Shown here: one piece after another, positions 24,246 through 31,928 of the stretch | Numbering within the stretch: position 1 is the stretch's first letter | Layout: each line of letters opens with the position of its first letter | Notes under the pieces: model-generated | What the model saw: the letters and a program-made list of their open reading frames with translations, nothing else | What the model was told of the DNA's origin: nothing | Database searches by the model: none | NCBI RefSeq assembly: GCF_000359125.1 | Contig: NZ_CAAF010000060.1 | Span: forward strand, 1 to 39,603 | Direction of reading: 5' to 3' | Length of the DNA stretch: 39,603 nt | Source: Mesorhizobium sp. STM 4661 | Lineage (GTDB): Bacteria > Pseudomonadota > Alphaproteobacteria > Rhizobiales > Rhizobiaceae | Position numbers and translations under genes: made by a program

Positions 24246-25670
24246 ATGCCCGACAAGGTCGTCACCCGTTTTGCTCCCTCGCCCACCGGCTACCTGCACA
24301 TTGGCGGGGCGCGGACGGCGCTTTTCAACTGGCTGTATTCGAAGCACACCGGCGGCACGATGCTGCTGCGCATAGAGGACACCGACCGCGAGCGTTCGAC
24401 GGATGCGGCGACTTCTGCCATTCTCGGGGGGCTTACCTGGCTCAGCCTCACCTGGGACGGCGAGCCCGTCTCGCAGTTCGAGCGCGCGCCGCGCCATCGC
24501 GAGGTGGCCGAAGAGCTGGTGCGCATGGGCAAGGCCTACTACTGCTACGCGACACCGGCGGAGCTCGTGGCCATGCGCGAGGCAGCGCGGGCCAAGGGGC
24601 TCCCTCCCCGCTATGACGGCCGCTGGCGCGACCGCGATCCGTCGGAGGCGCCGGCCGGCGCCAAGGGCGCCATCCGCATCAAGGCGCCGACCGAGGGCGA
24701 AACGGTGGTGCATGACCGTGTCCAGGGCGAGGTACGCTTTCCCAACAAGGATCTCGATGATTTCATCATCCTGCGCTCGGACGGCAACCCGACCTATATG
24801 CATGCCGTCGTCGTCGACGACCATGACATGGGCGTTACCCACATCATCCGCGGCGACGACCACCTGACCAACGCCGCCCGCCAGACGGTGATCTACGACG
24901 CCATGGGCTGGGACGTGCCGTCGATGTCGCATATCCCGCTGATCCACGGCGCCGACGGCGCCAAGCTGTCGAAGCGGCACGGTGCGCTGGGCGTCGAAGC
25001 CTATCGCGCCATGGGCTATCTGCCCGAGGCGCTGCTCAACTATCTGGCGCGGCTCGGCTGGAGCCATGGCGACGACGAGGTGATGTCGATCAAGGACATG
25101 ATTGCGTGGTTCGATATCGGCGACGTCAACAAGGGGGCGGCCCGTTTCGACTTCGCCAAGCTCGAGGCCCTGAACGGCGTGCATATGCGCCGCATGAACG
25201 ACGCCGACCTGCTCGACATCTTCATCGCCACGCTGCCCTATCTCGAAGGCGGCCCGGCAATCGCCGCGCACCTCGACGACAGGCGCAAGGCGCGGTTGCT
25301 TGCCGCGCTGCCGGGCTTGAAGGAGCGTGCCAAGACCCTGGTGGAACTTGTCGACGGTGCTGGCTTCCTGTTCACCGAGCGGCCGTTGCCGATCGACGAG
25401 AAGGCCGCGGCATTGCTCGCCGGCGAGGCGCGCGAGATTTTGCGCGGCGCTCACGGCGCGCTGAAGATGGTTTCAAGCGACTGGACGGCCGCAACGGCCG
25501 AGGCGACGATCCGCGACTATGCGCTGGCCGGCGGCTATAAATTGGGCGCCGTGGCCCAACCTTTGCGGGCCGCGCTCACCGGCAAGAGCACCTCGCCCGG
25601 CGTGTTCGACGTGCTTGCCGTGCTCGGCCGCGAGGAAAGCCTGGCGCGCATCGCCGATCAAATCGATTAG
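24246..25670 (+). CDS. gltX: Glutamyl-tRNA synthetase
   Basis: GltX charges tRNA-Glu (and in many alphaproteobacteria also tRNA-Gln, later amidated). The 474-residue class I synthetase has the HIGH-type motif in APSPTGYLHIGGARTALF, the catalytic RIEDTDRERS, IRGDDHLTNAARQ and the KMSKS-type loop KLSKRHGA, with the helical anticodon-binding part after about residue 320. I chose the ATG at 24246 because the family starts directly before VVTRFAPSPTG; longer in-frame starts would run through the duplicated repeat. Rhizobia often hold two gltX genes and the window shows one. It was ancestrally divergent from comEC; the two are now separated by the insertion. gltA follows after 180 bp. Confidence 0.96.
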   Translation: MPDKVVTRFAPSPTGYLHIGGARTALFNWLYSKHTGGTMLLRIEDTDRERSTDAATSAILGGLTWLSLTWDGEPVSQFERAPRHREVAEELVRMGKAYYCYATPAELVAMREAARAKGLPPRYDGRWRDRDPSEAPAGAKGAIRIKAPTEGETVVHDRVQGEVRFPNKDLDDFIILRSDGNPTYMHAVVVDDHDMGVTHIIRGDDHLTNAARQTVIYDAMGWDVPSMSHIPLIHGADGAKLSKRHGALGVEAYRAMGYLPEALLNYLARLGWSHGDDEVMSIKDMIAWFDIGDVNKGAARFDFAKLEALNGVHMRRMNDADLLDIFIATLPYLEGGPAIAAHLDDRRKARLLAALPGLKERAKTLVELVDGAGFLFTERPLPIDEKAAALLAGEAREILRGAHGALKMVSSDWTAATAEATIRDYALAGGYKLGAVAQPLRAALTGKSTSPGVFDVLAVLGREESLARIADQID

Positions 25671-25850
25671 GAGAACTGGCCCAAGAAGATTGGCATTGAA
25701 AGGTGGGTTTCGCAGTGCAACATTAGGTCTTGGCCCAATTTGGCACGCAGGTCCGATTGCGGGCGCAAACATGCGCATTCCGATGCTCTCGATGTGTTGC
25801 GTTGCAGATATTTGCCTTTGCCGGCATGAGAAAACAAAAAGGAGTTTGCA

Positions 25851-27179
25851 ATGTCCGAAGCTGCGACAAAACTGGAATTTGGCGGCAAGACCCACGCGTC
25901 GACGGCAAAGCTGGAATTCGGCGGCAAGACCCATGAATTCAAGGTGCGAAGCGGCTCGGTCGGGCCTGACGTCATTGACATAGGCGCGCTCTACAGCACC
26001 ACCGGTGCCTTCACCTACGATCCCGGCTTCACATCGACGGCAAGCTGCGAGTCGGAAATCACCTTCATCGACGGCGATGCCGGCATCCTGTTGCATCGTG
26101 GCTACCCGATCGACCAGTTGGCCGAACATGGCGACTTCCTCGAAGTCTGCTACCTCCTGCTTTACGGCGAATTGCCGACCAAGGCGCAGAAGGACGATTT
26201 CGACTACCGGGTGACGCGCCACACCATGGTGCACGAGCAGATGTCGCGCTTTTTCACCGGCTTTCGCCGCGACGCGCACCCGATGGCCGTGATGTGTGGC
26301 GTGGTCGGCGCGCTGTCGGCCTTCTACCACGATTCCACCGACATCTCGGACCCGTACCAGCGCATGGTCGCATCGATGCGGCTGATCGCCAAGATGCCGA
26401 CGATCGCGGCGATGGCCTACAAGTACCACATCGGCCAGCCCTTCATTTACCCGAAGAACGAGCTGAATTTCGCCGCCAACTTCCTGCATATGTGCTTCGC
26501 GGTGCCGTGCGAGGAATACAAAATCAACCCGGTGCTGGCGCGCGCCATGGAGCGCATCTTCATCCTGCACGCCGATCACGAACAGAATGCCTCGACTTCG
26601 ACCGTCCGCCTCGCCGGCTCTTCAGGCGCCAACCCGTTTGCCTGTATCGCTGCCGGCATTGCTTGCCTGTGGGGCCCGGCCCATGGCGGCGCCAACGAGG
26701 CGGCTCTGAACATGCTGGGCGAAATCGGCCATGTCGACCATATCCCGGAATTCATCGCTCGCGCCAAGGACAAGAACGATCCCTTCCGGCTGATGGGCTT
26801 CGGCCACCGCGTCTACAAGAACTATGATCCGCGCGCCAAGATCATGCAGAAGACCGCGCATGAGGTGCTGGGCGAACTCGGCATCAAGGACGATCCGCTC
26901 CTCGACATCGCCATGGAACTGGAAAAGATTGCGCTGACCGATGCCTACTTCATCGAGAAGAAGCTCTATCCGAACGTCGATTTCTATTCCGGCATCACGC
27001 TGAAGGCGCTGGGCTTCCCCACCACCATGTTCACCGTGCTGTTCGCGGTCGCCCGCACCGTCGGCTGGATCGCGCAGTGGAAGGAGATGATCGAGGACCC
27101 GCACCAGAAAATCGGCCGTCCACGCCAGCTCTATACGGGTGCGCCGGAACGTGACTACGTGCCGATCGCCAAGCGGTGA
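25851..27179 (+). CDS. gltA: Citrate synthase (type II, hexameric form)
   Basis: Citrate synthase condenses oxaloacetate and acetyl-CoA, the entry step of the TCA cycle. The 442-residue product has the N-terminal beta domain of NADH-regulated type II enzymes and the helical core with HADHEQNASTSTVR, GPAHGGANEAAL and GFGHRVYKNYDPRAK, which hold the catalytic His and Asp region. The N-terminus has an unusual internal duplication: KLEFGGKTH occurs at residues 7-15 and 20-28, a 13-residue (39-bp) period. This lengthens the N-terminal arm relative to common family members. The ATG at 25851 has a strong AAGGAG before it. The 180-bp region upstream contains no feature I can name. The stop codon lies in a GTGAAAA heptamer that leads into the repeat array. 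Confidence 0.96.
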   Translation: MSEAATKLEFGGKTHASTAKLEFGGKTHEFKVRSGSVGPDVIDIGALYSTTGAFTYDPGFTSTASCESEITFIDGDAGILLHRGYPIDQLAEHGDFLEVCYLLLYGELPTKAQKDDFDYRVTRHTMVHEQMSRFFTGFRRDAHPMAVMCGVVGALSAFYHDSTDISDPYQRMVASMRLIAKMPTIAAMAYKYHIGQPFIYPKNELNFAANFLHMCFAVPCEEYKINPVLARAMERIFILHADHEQNASTSTVRLAGSSGANPFACIAAGIACLWGPAHGGANEAALNMLGEIGHVDHIPEFIARAKDKNDPFRLMGFGHRVYKNYDPRAKIMQKTAHEVLGELGIKDDPLLDIAMELEKIALTDAYFIEKKLYPNVDFYSGITLKALGFPTTMFTVLFAVARTVGWIAQWKEMIEDPHQKIGRPRQLYTGAPERDYVPIAKR

Positions 27180-27185
27180 AAATGG

Positions 27186-27276
27186 GTGAATAGTGAATAG
27201 TGAATAGTGAATAGTGAATAGTGAATAGTGAATAGTGAATAGTGAAAGGTGAAAAGTGAAAAGTGAAAAGTGAAAA
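27186..27276. repeat. Heptamer tandem array, GTGAATA x8 then GTGAAAG x1 and GTGAAAA x4
   Basis: Thirteen contiguous 7-bp units run from 27186 to 27276: eight GTGAATA, one GTGAAAG, four GTGAAAA. The array starts 6 bp after the gltA stop. The units are complementary in sense to those of the array at 27311-27352, so the two could form a long imperfect hairpin. Confidence 0.95.
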
Positions 27277-27310
27277 TAGTAAGACATTCTAAACGTCTAT
27301 AGCAATCTAC

Positions 27311-27352
27311 CATTCACCATTCACCATTCACCATTCACCATTCACCATTCAC
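27311..27352. repeat. Heptamer tandem array, CATTCAC x6
   Basis: Six exact CATTCAC units (GTGAATG on the minus strand) run from 27311 to 27352. The lpxB stop codon (27349-27351) is formed by the last unit. With the opposing array 34 bp to the left, it fills most of the convergent gltA/lpxB gap. Confidence 0.95.
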
Positions 27353-28515
27353 CCCTTGATGTACCCCATTACCGCCTCCGCCGCGATCTCGCCCGAAGGC
27401 CTGTCGGTGGCCATGCGTCTGGCCACCTCGGCAAACCCGTCCTTTTGCCAGGCGCGATAGGCGGTGTCGGAAAACAGCGCCTCCAATTGTCGCGCCAAAT
27501 AGTGCGGCCGCACATACTGGTTGTAGCTTTCCGGCACGACCGGGCTGTCGGCGATCAGATTGGGCAAGGCAGCGCTCCATACGGTGATCAGGCGCTGGGC
27601 CAGCCGCATGACCGGATCAAGCCGGTAGCAGGAGATCATCGGCACGCCTGACAGCGCCAACTCCAGCGACACCGTTCCCGATGCGATCAGTGCCGCGTCG
27701 GCCTTGCCGAAAGCCTGCCATTTGCGGCCGGGATCAAGGATGATCTCGGGCTTCTCGTCCCAGCTTGCGACCGAAGCCCTGACCAGATCGGCGACATGCG
27801 GCACCGTCGGCAACAACAGGCGCAAGCGGTGCCCACGTGCGCGCAGGATCGAGACCGTCTTGCCGAACGGGCCGGCCAGCCGGCGCACCTCACCGCGGCG
27901 CGAACCCGGCAGCACCAGCAGCGTTTTCACGCGATCCCCCGACAGGTCTCTCGGCAGGCTTTGCGCCTTGGCGGCGGCGAGCACGCCTGGATCATGCGCG
28001 AGACGATGACCGACATAGGTGCCGGGCGGACCGCCCAGGCGCGCGAGTTCCTTCACCTCGAAAGGCAGGATGCAAAGAATGTGATCGACATACGGCCTCA
28101 TCGCCACCGCCCTGCCCGGCCGCCAGGCCCACACGCTCGGGCAGACATAGTGGACGATCGGGATCGCTGGATCGGCGGCCCGCACCTTCCTTGCCACACG
28201 CAGCGAGAAATCCGGACTGTCAATGGTGATCAGGCAGTCTGGCTTTTCGCCGGCAACCGCATTGGCCGTCTGGCTGATCCGCCGCATCAGGCGCGGCAGA
28301 TCGCGCAGGATGGCGCTCAGCCCCATCAGCGCGATCTCGCTGCCATCGAACAGCGGAGTGAGACCGAGCCCCTGAAGATGGCGTCCGCCAATGCCGACAA
28401 GCCTGACCTCGCGGCCGGTCGTGCGCTTGAGCGCCTCGACGAGATCGGCGCCGAGCAGGTCGCCGGATTCCTCGCCGGCGACGATGGCGATCTTCAACGG
28501 CCGGTCATTCGCCAT
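27349..28515 (-). CDS. lpxB: Lipid-A-disaccharide synthase
   Basis: LpxB joins UDP-2,3-diacylglucosamine and lipid X to make the beta-1,6 disaccharide of lipid A, at the inner membrane. The 388-residue GT19 product has the expected length and motifs: KIAIVAGEESGDLLGADL, the SPDF signature in LITIDSPDFSLRVA, HYVCPSVWAWRPGRA, and TLLVLPGSRRGEV, with ALIASGTVSLELALSGVPM near the donor site. It overlaps lpxI by 11 bp, so it is coupled to the lpxD-fabZ-lpxA-lpxI cluster, of which it is the last gene. The stop codon lies in the first heptamer repeat, and the final codons (YIKG) run up to it. Confidence 0.96.
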   Translation of the reverse strand: MANDRPLKIAIVAGEESGDLLGADLVEALKRTTGREVRLVGIGGRHLQGLGLTPLFDGSEIALMGLSAILRDLPRLMRRISQTANAVAGEKPDCLITIDSPDFSLRVARKVRAADPAIPIVHYVCPSVWAWRPGRAVAMRPYVDHILCILPFEVKELARLGGPPGTYVGHRLAHDPGVLAAAKAQSLPRDLSGDRVKTLLVLPGSRRGEVRRLAGPFGKTVSILRARGHRLRLLLPTVPHVADLVRASVASWDEKPEIILDPGRKWQAFGKADAALIASGTVSLELALSGVPMISCYRLDPVMRLAQRLITVWSAALPNLIADSPVVPESYNQYVRPHYLARQLEALFSDTAYRAWQKDGFAEVARRMATDRPSGEIAAEAVMGYIKG

Positions 28516-29413
28516 GCGCCGGCTCCGCGGCAGGCAGGCCGATCACGAACAGGCCGAGCGCGTCGGCCCGCGCGACGACGACCGGGCCTTCCAGAACCAG
28601 CGAGCGGCCGGCCTCGACGGCAATGCCGGCAAGGCCGGCGGCATGCGCCGCCTCGACCGTCTGCGGGCCGATGGAGGGCAGATCGGCGCGCAATTCCTGG
28701 CCTGGCTTCGCGCATTTGACCAGCACACCACGCGTCCTGCCGGCCAGCCTGCCATGGCCGCGCAACTGTCTTGTCCGCTCGAGCAGCCCGTCAGTGCCCT
28801 CGATGCCTTCCAGCGCAATGGCGCGGCCGCCGACCGCGACAGCCGCCTGGCCGATATCAAGCGCGCCGATGGCATATGCCGCCGCGCGAGCCGCCTCGAT
28901 GTCGCGCCAGTCGGATTTCCGCGGCGCCGCCCTCGTCAGCGGACCTTCGGCGACAATCAGGTCCGGCACGATCTCATGGGCGCCAACGACCTTGACACCG
29001 CGCGCCTCCAGGGCCCGTGTCAAAACCTTCAGCAGACCATCGTCGCCGCGGGCAAGCGCCATGACCACCGAAGGCACCACGGCCAGCAGGCCAAGACTCG
29101 GGCGCATCTCGATCAGTCTCGGCCGGCGCCTGATCTCGCCGGCAAGGACCAGATGGCTGATCCGGCGACGCCGCAGCAACGAAGCCAGCGAGCCGATGTC
29201 TTCCAGAGCGAGGCTCTCATGCTCGTAACCGTCGAGGTCGGACTTGCGGTCGACTTCGCCCTCGATCTGGATGATGACGGGCGGATAGCCTTGTTTGGCC
29301 AGGCTGACCGCGACTTCCACCGGGAGGCTGCCGCCGCCGGCGACAATGCCGACCCTGGCGCCTGGCGCGAGATCAAGGCCCGTCCTGGTCGCCTCAGTCT
29401 TCGTCATCGACAT
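28505..29413 (-). CDS. lpxI: UDP-2,3-diacylglucosamine pyrophosphatase LpxI (DUF1009)
   Basis: LpxI hydrolyses UDP-2,3-diacylglucosamine to lipid X, replacing the unrelated LpxH in most alphaproteobacteria. The 302-residue product has the DUF1009 features: GARVGIVAGGGSLPVEVA at the start, SLASLLRRRRISHLVLAGEIRR, a central GDDGLLKVLTRALEARG, and the C-terminal catalytic half with VLVKCAKPGQELRADLPSIGPQTVE. The start is uncertain: ATGs at 29413 and 29407 are in frame and neither has a strong ribosome binding site. Both overlap the end of lpxA, as expected for coupling. Its position between lpxA and lpxB supports the assignment. Confidence 0.92.
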   Translation of the reverse strand: MSMTKTEATRTGLDLAPGARVGIVAGGGSLPVEVAVSLAKQGYPPVIIQIEGEVDRKSDLDGYEHESLALEDIGSLASLLRRRRISHLVLAGEIRRRPRLIEMRPSLGLLAVVPSVVMALARGDDGLLKVLTRALEARGVKVVGAHEIVPDLIVAEGPLTRAAPRKSDWRDIEAARAAAYAIGALDIGQAAVAVGGRAIALEGIEGTDGLLERTRQLRGHGRLAGRTRGVLVKCAKPGQELRADLPSIGPQTVEAAHAAGLAGIAVEAGRSLVLEGPVVVARADALGLFVIGLPAAEPAHGE

Positions 29414-30233
29414 CGTCGCCGTCGCCAGCCTTGAGCGACGGGACGGCATAGTGCCGCTTGCCGCGACTGGCGATGAAATCGATGATCTTCATGGCGGTCG
29501 GCGACGAGGCGAATTCCGCCTTGGCGAATTCGATGTTCTCGCCGACTGTCCTGGAGCGATCGAAGATCGTCCTGTAGGCCTTGCGCAGCGTATGGATCTC
29601 GGAGCGCGGCAGGCCGGCGCGTTTCAAACCGATGATGTTGAGGCCGCGAAGGCTGGCGCGGTTGCCGACGGCTATGGCGTAGGGAATGACATCACCGACG
29701 ATTGCCGAGCACCCGCCAAGAAAGGCGTTGTCGCCGACGCGGACAAATTGATGAACAGCGGTGAGGCCGCCGATATAGACATTGTCGCCGATCTCGCAAT
29801 GGCCGCCCAGCGTCGCCTGATTGGCGAAGGTGGCATTCTTGCCGACGACGCAGTCATGGGCGATATGGGCATAGGCTAGGAAGTTGCCGTTGTCGCCGAT
29901 TGTTGTCTCGCCGCGACTGGAATCTGTGCCGAGATGCATGGTCACGCCCTCGCGGATCGTGCAGTTCTCACCGATGACCAGCGTGGTGCGGCCGCCCTTG
30001 TGCTTGGTGTTCTGCGGCGGCGCGCCCAGTATCGCCATCGGATAGACCTTGGTCGAGGCGCCGATCGTGGTCCCGCCGATCACCGCGACGTGGCTGACCA
30101 GTTCGACACGGTCGCCGATCACCGCATCAGTGCTGACATGGCAGAAGGGGCCGATGCGGACGCCTTCGCCGATTTTGGCGCCCGCCTCGATGACCGAAGA
30201 TGGATGGATGAATGTCTGGATTTTCATAAGCAT
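29394..30233 (-). CDS. lpxA: UDP-N-acetylglucosamine acyltransferase
   Basis: LpxA puts the first 3-hydroxyacyl chain on UDP-GlcNAc, starting lipid A synthesis. The 279-residue product has left-handed beta-helix hexapeptide repeats through about residue 190 (for example IGEGVRIGPFCHV and VIGDRVELVSHVAVIGG), the catalytic His in YAHIAHDCVVG (about 126), and the C-terminal helical domain from about 195 (RASLRGLNIIGLKRAGLPR). A very acidic tail ends the protein (GDGDDVDDED). The start is at 30233 (MLMKIQ) or 30227 (MKIQTF). It follows fabZ by 8-14 bp and overlaps lpxI by about 20 bp. Confidence 0.96.
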   Translation of the reverse strand: MLMKIQTFIHPSSVIEAGAKIGEGVRIGPFCHVSTDAVIGDRVELVSHVAVIGGTTIGASTKVYPMAILGAPPQNTKHKGGRTTLVIGENCTIREGVTMHLGTDSSRGETTIGDNGNFLAYAHIAHDCVVGKNATFANQATLGGHCEIGDNVYIGGLTAVHQFVRVGDNAFLGGCSAIVGDVIPYAIAVGNRASLRGLNIIGLKRAGLPRSEIHTLRKAYRTIFDRSRTVGENIEFAKAEFASSPTAMKIIDFIASRGKRHYAVPSLKAGDGDDVDDED

Positions 30234-30241
30234 TTCGATCG

Positions 30242-30718
30242 TCAGCCGCTTGCCACCATCATCGCCGAGATCTCGGCTTCGGCGGCCTTGACGCCGTCGA
30301 CCAGGGCCTCGCAGGCGAATTTGAGAAGGTTGCCGCGTTTCTTGATTTTCTTGACATGGATCTTCAACTGGTCGCCGGGAACGACCGGCTTGCGGAATTT
30401 GGCATTGTCGATGGTCAGGAAATAGACCAGCGACGGCTTTTCGGCGGCAAGGCTGCGGATGCAGATGGCACCGGCCGTCTGCGCCATTGCCTCAACGATC
30501 AGCACGCCGGGCATGACCGGCTGGTCGGGGAAATGACCTTGGAAATGCGGCTCGTTTATGGTCACGTTCTTGATGCCGATAGCGGACTCGTCGCCATCGA
30601 TCTCGATGATGCGATCGATCATCAGGAACGGATAGCGATGCGGCAGGAGCTTCATCAGCCCCAATATGTCGACCGCTTCGAGCGTCGTCGCCGCGTCCAT
30701 CTCAGCCATTTCCCCCAT
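30242..30718 (-). CDS. fabZ: (3R)-hydroxyacyl-ACP dehydratase FabZ
   Basis: FabZ dehydrates 3-hydroxyacyl-ACP in fatty acid synthesis and competes with LpxA/LpxD for the same acyl-ACP pool, which explains its place in the lipid A cluster. The 158-residue hotdog-fold product has LPHRYPFLMIDR, the catalytic His in EPHFQGHFPDQPVMPG and the catalytic Glu in VLIVEAMAQTAG, then FRKPVVPGDQL. The usual length is about 150. Starts at 30718 (MGEMAEM) and 30709 (MAEMDA) are both possible and both overlap lpxD, whose stop is at 30702. It is followed 8 bp later by lpxA. Confidence 0.96.
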   Translation of the reverse strand: MGEMAEMDAATTLEAVDILGLMKLLPHRYPFLMIDRIIEIDGDESAIGIKNVTINEPHFQGHFPDQPVMPGVLIVEAMAQTAGAICIRSLAAEKPSLVYFLTIDNAKFRKPVVPGDQLKIHVKKIKKRGNLLKFACEALVDGVKAAEAEISAMMVASG

Positions 30719-31760
30719 CGCCCGGTTTGCGCGACCTTGCCAGTCTTCGCAGGGCCGCGATCTCCCGCATGGCTTCCGCCATCGGCTGTGCCGGGTAGCC
30801 CCCCCAGATCTCTCCCGCCGGGACGTTGCTCATGAACCCACTTCTTGCAGCAAGCTTGGCTCCTGTCCCGATGGTCAGGTGATCCGCAAGGCCGACGCCG
30901 CCACCCATGGTGACGTTGTCGCCCACCGTTACGGAACCGGAAATACCGGAAAGTCCGGCTATTATGCAATTGCGGCCGATGCGGACGTTATGAGCGATCT
31001 GCACCAGATTGTCGATCTTGGTGCCTTGGCCGATGATCGTGTCGGACATGGCGCCACGGTCGACCGTAGTGTTCGAGCCGATCTCGACGTCGTCCTGGAT
31101 GACGACGCGGCCGATTTGCGGGACACGCTCCGGCCCCTTGGCGCCGGCCACAAAGCCAAAACCGTCCTGGCCGATGCGGGCGCCGCCATGGATGATGACG
31201 CGGTTGCCGATCAACGCATACTGGATGCTGGCGCCGGGGCCGACATAGCCGTCGCGGCCGATCTGGCAGGAGTAGCCGATGACGGCATGGGGAGCGATGA
31301 CCGTTCCGCTGCCGATCGAGACACTCGGCCCGATCACCGCGCCGGCCTCGATGATGGCGCCAGCCTCGATATGAGCGGTCGCATCGATATGGGCGTGCGG
31401 CGATATGCCGGTTTCGCCGGTCATCGGCCCCGGTGTCGCGGCTGTCGGGAAAAGCAGGCGTCCGACCATCGCGAAAGCCTGTTGCGGGCGCGGATGGGCA
31501 AGAACCGCAATGCCCGCCGGCGCCTTGCTTGCGAATTCGGTGGGACAGAGAACGGCGGCAGCCTTCAGCGACTGCATCAGTGCGAAGTTGCGCCTGCCGT
31601 CGACGAAAACGAGTGCGTGCTCGCCGCCCTCGTTTGCCGGCGCCAAGGCCGCGATCGATACATGGGACTGACTGGAATCGGCAAGCACCGCGCCGGTCAG
31701 ATTCGCGACTTCGCCGGCCGTATACCGGCGTGAAGGCGCGAAGAACACCGGATCGGTCAT
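30702..31760 (-). CDS. lpxD: UDP-3-O-(3-hydroxyacyl)glucosamine N-acyltransferase
   Basis: LpxD adds the second 3-hydroxyacyl chain at the amino group of the glucosamine in lipid A synthesis. The 352-residue product has the N-terminal uridine-binding domain (about 1-105, with NEGGEHALVFVDGRRNF), many left-handed beta-helix hexapeptides (about 120-320) with the catalytic His in LVQIAHNVRIG, and a short C-terminal helix. The final residues are rich in Arg and Gly. The ATG at 31760 begins MTDPVFFAPS. It is the first gene after bamA in the usual bamA-lpxD-fabZ-lpxA order, separated by a 168-bp gap containing a RIME-like repeat. Confidence 0.96.
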   Translation of the reverse strand: MTDPVFFAPSRRYTAGEVANLTGAVLADSSQSHVSIAALAPANEGGEHALVFVDGRRNFALMQSLKAAAVLCPTEFASKAPAGIAVLAHPRPQQAFAMVGRLLFPTAATPGPMTGETGISPHAHIDATAHIEAGAIIEAGAVIGPSVSIGSGTVIAPHAVIGYSCQIGRDGYVGPGASIQYALIGNRVIIHGGARIGQDGFGFVAGAKGPERVPQIGRVVIQDDVEIGSNTTVDRGAMSDTIIGQGTKIDNLVQIAHNVRIGRNCIIAGLSGISGSVTVGDNVTMGGGVGLADHLTIGTGAKLAARSGFMSNVPAGEIWGGYPAQPMAEAMREIAALRRLARSRKPGDGGNG

Positions 31761-31781
31761 TCCAGAAGCAATATCCAGCTA

Positions 31782-31874
31782 GCGCATGACCCCGAAAACC
31801 GGAATCGATTGTCGGAAAGGATCATGCGCAAAATCAAAGTGCTACAACGTCCCTTGCGCGCGCGGCGCTGTAGT
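31782..31874. repeat. Rhizobial mosaic palindromic repeat between bamA and lpxD
   Basis: Two palindromes follow one another. The first (31782-31829) has arms GCGCATGACCC and GGATCATGCGC with CCGA/TCGG inside. The second (about 31842-31874) has CTACAACG against CGCTGTAG around a GC-rich centre. I recognise both sequence types as abundant between rhizobial genes (RIME-like elements). A separate hairpin, CTTCCGG/CCGGAAG (31888-31912), lies just after the bamA stop but has no T-run. Confidence 0.7.
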
Positions 31875-31928
31875 GTCGGATCACTCTCTTCCGGACCCCA
31901 ACGGCCCGGAAGCATCGTCACCCGCGGA

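Noticed and set aside
24177..25454. A 425-codon minus-strand open frame opposite gltX
   Set aside because: It is antisense to gltX, whose catalytic motifs are intact.
26622..27287. A minus-strand frame beginning with a Tyr/Phe/His-rich repeat
   Set aside because: Its N-terminus is just translation of the GTGAATA array and the rest is antisense to gltA.
27186..27352. Possible CRISPR array
   Set aside because: The units are 7 bp, directly contiguous and without spacers; no cas genes are nearby.
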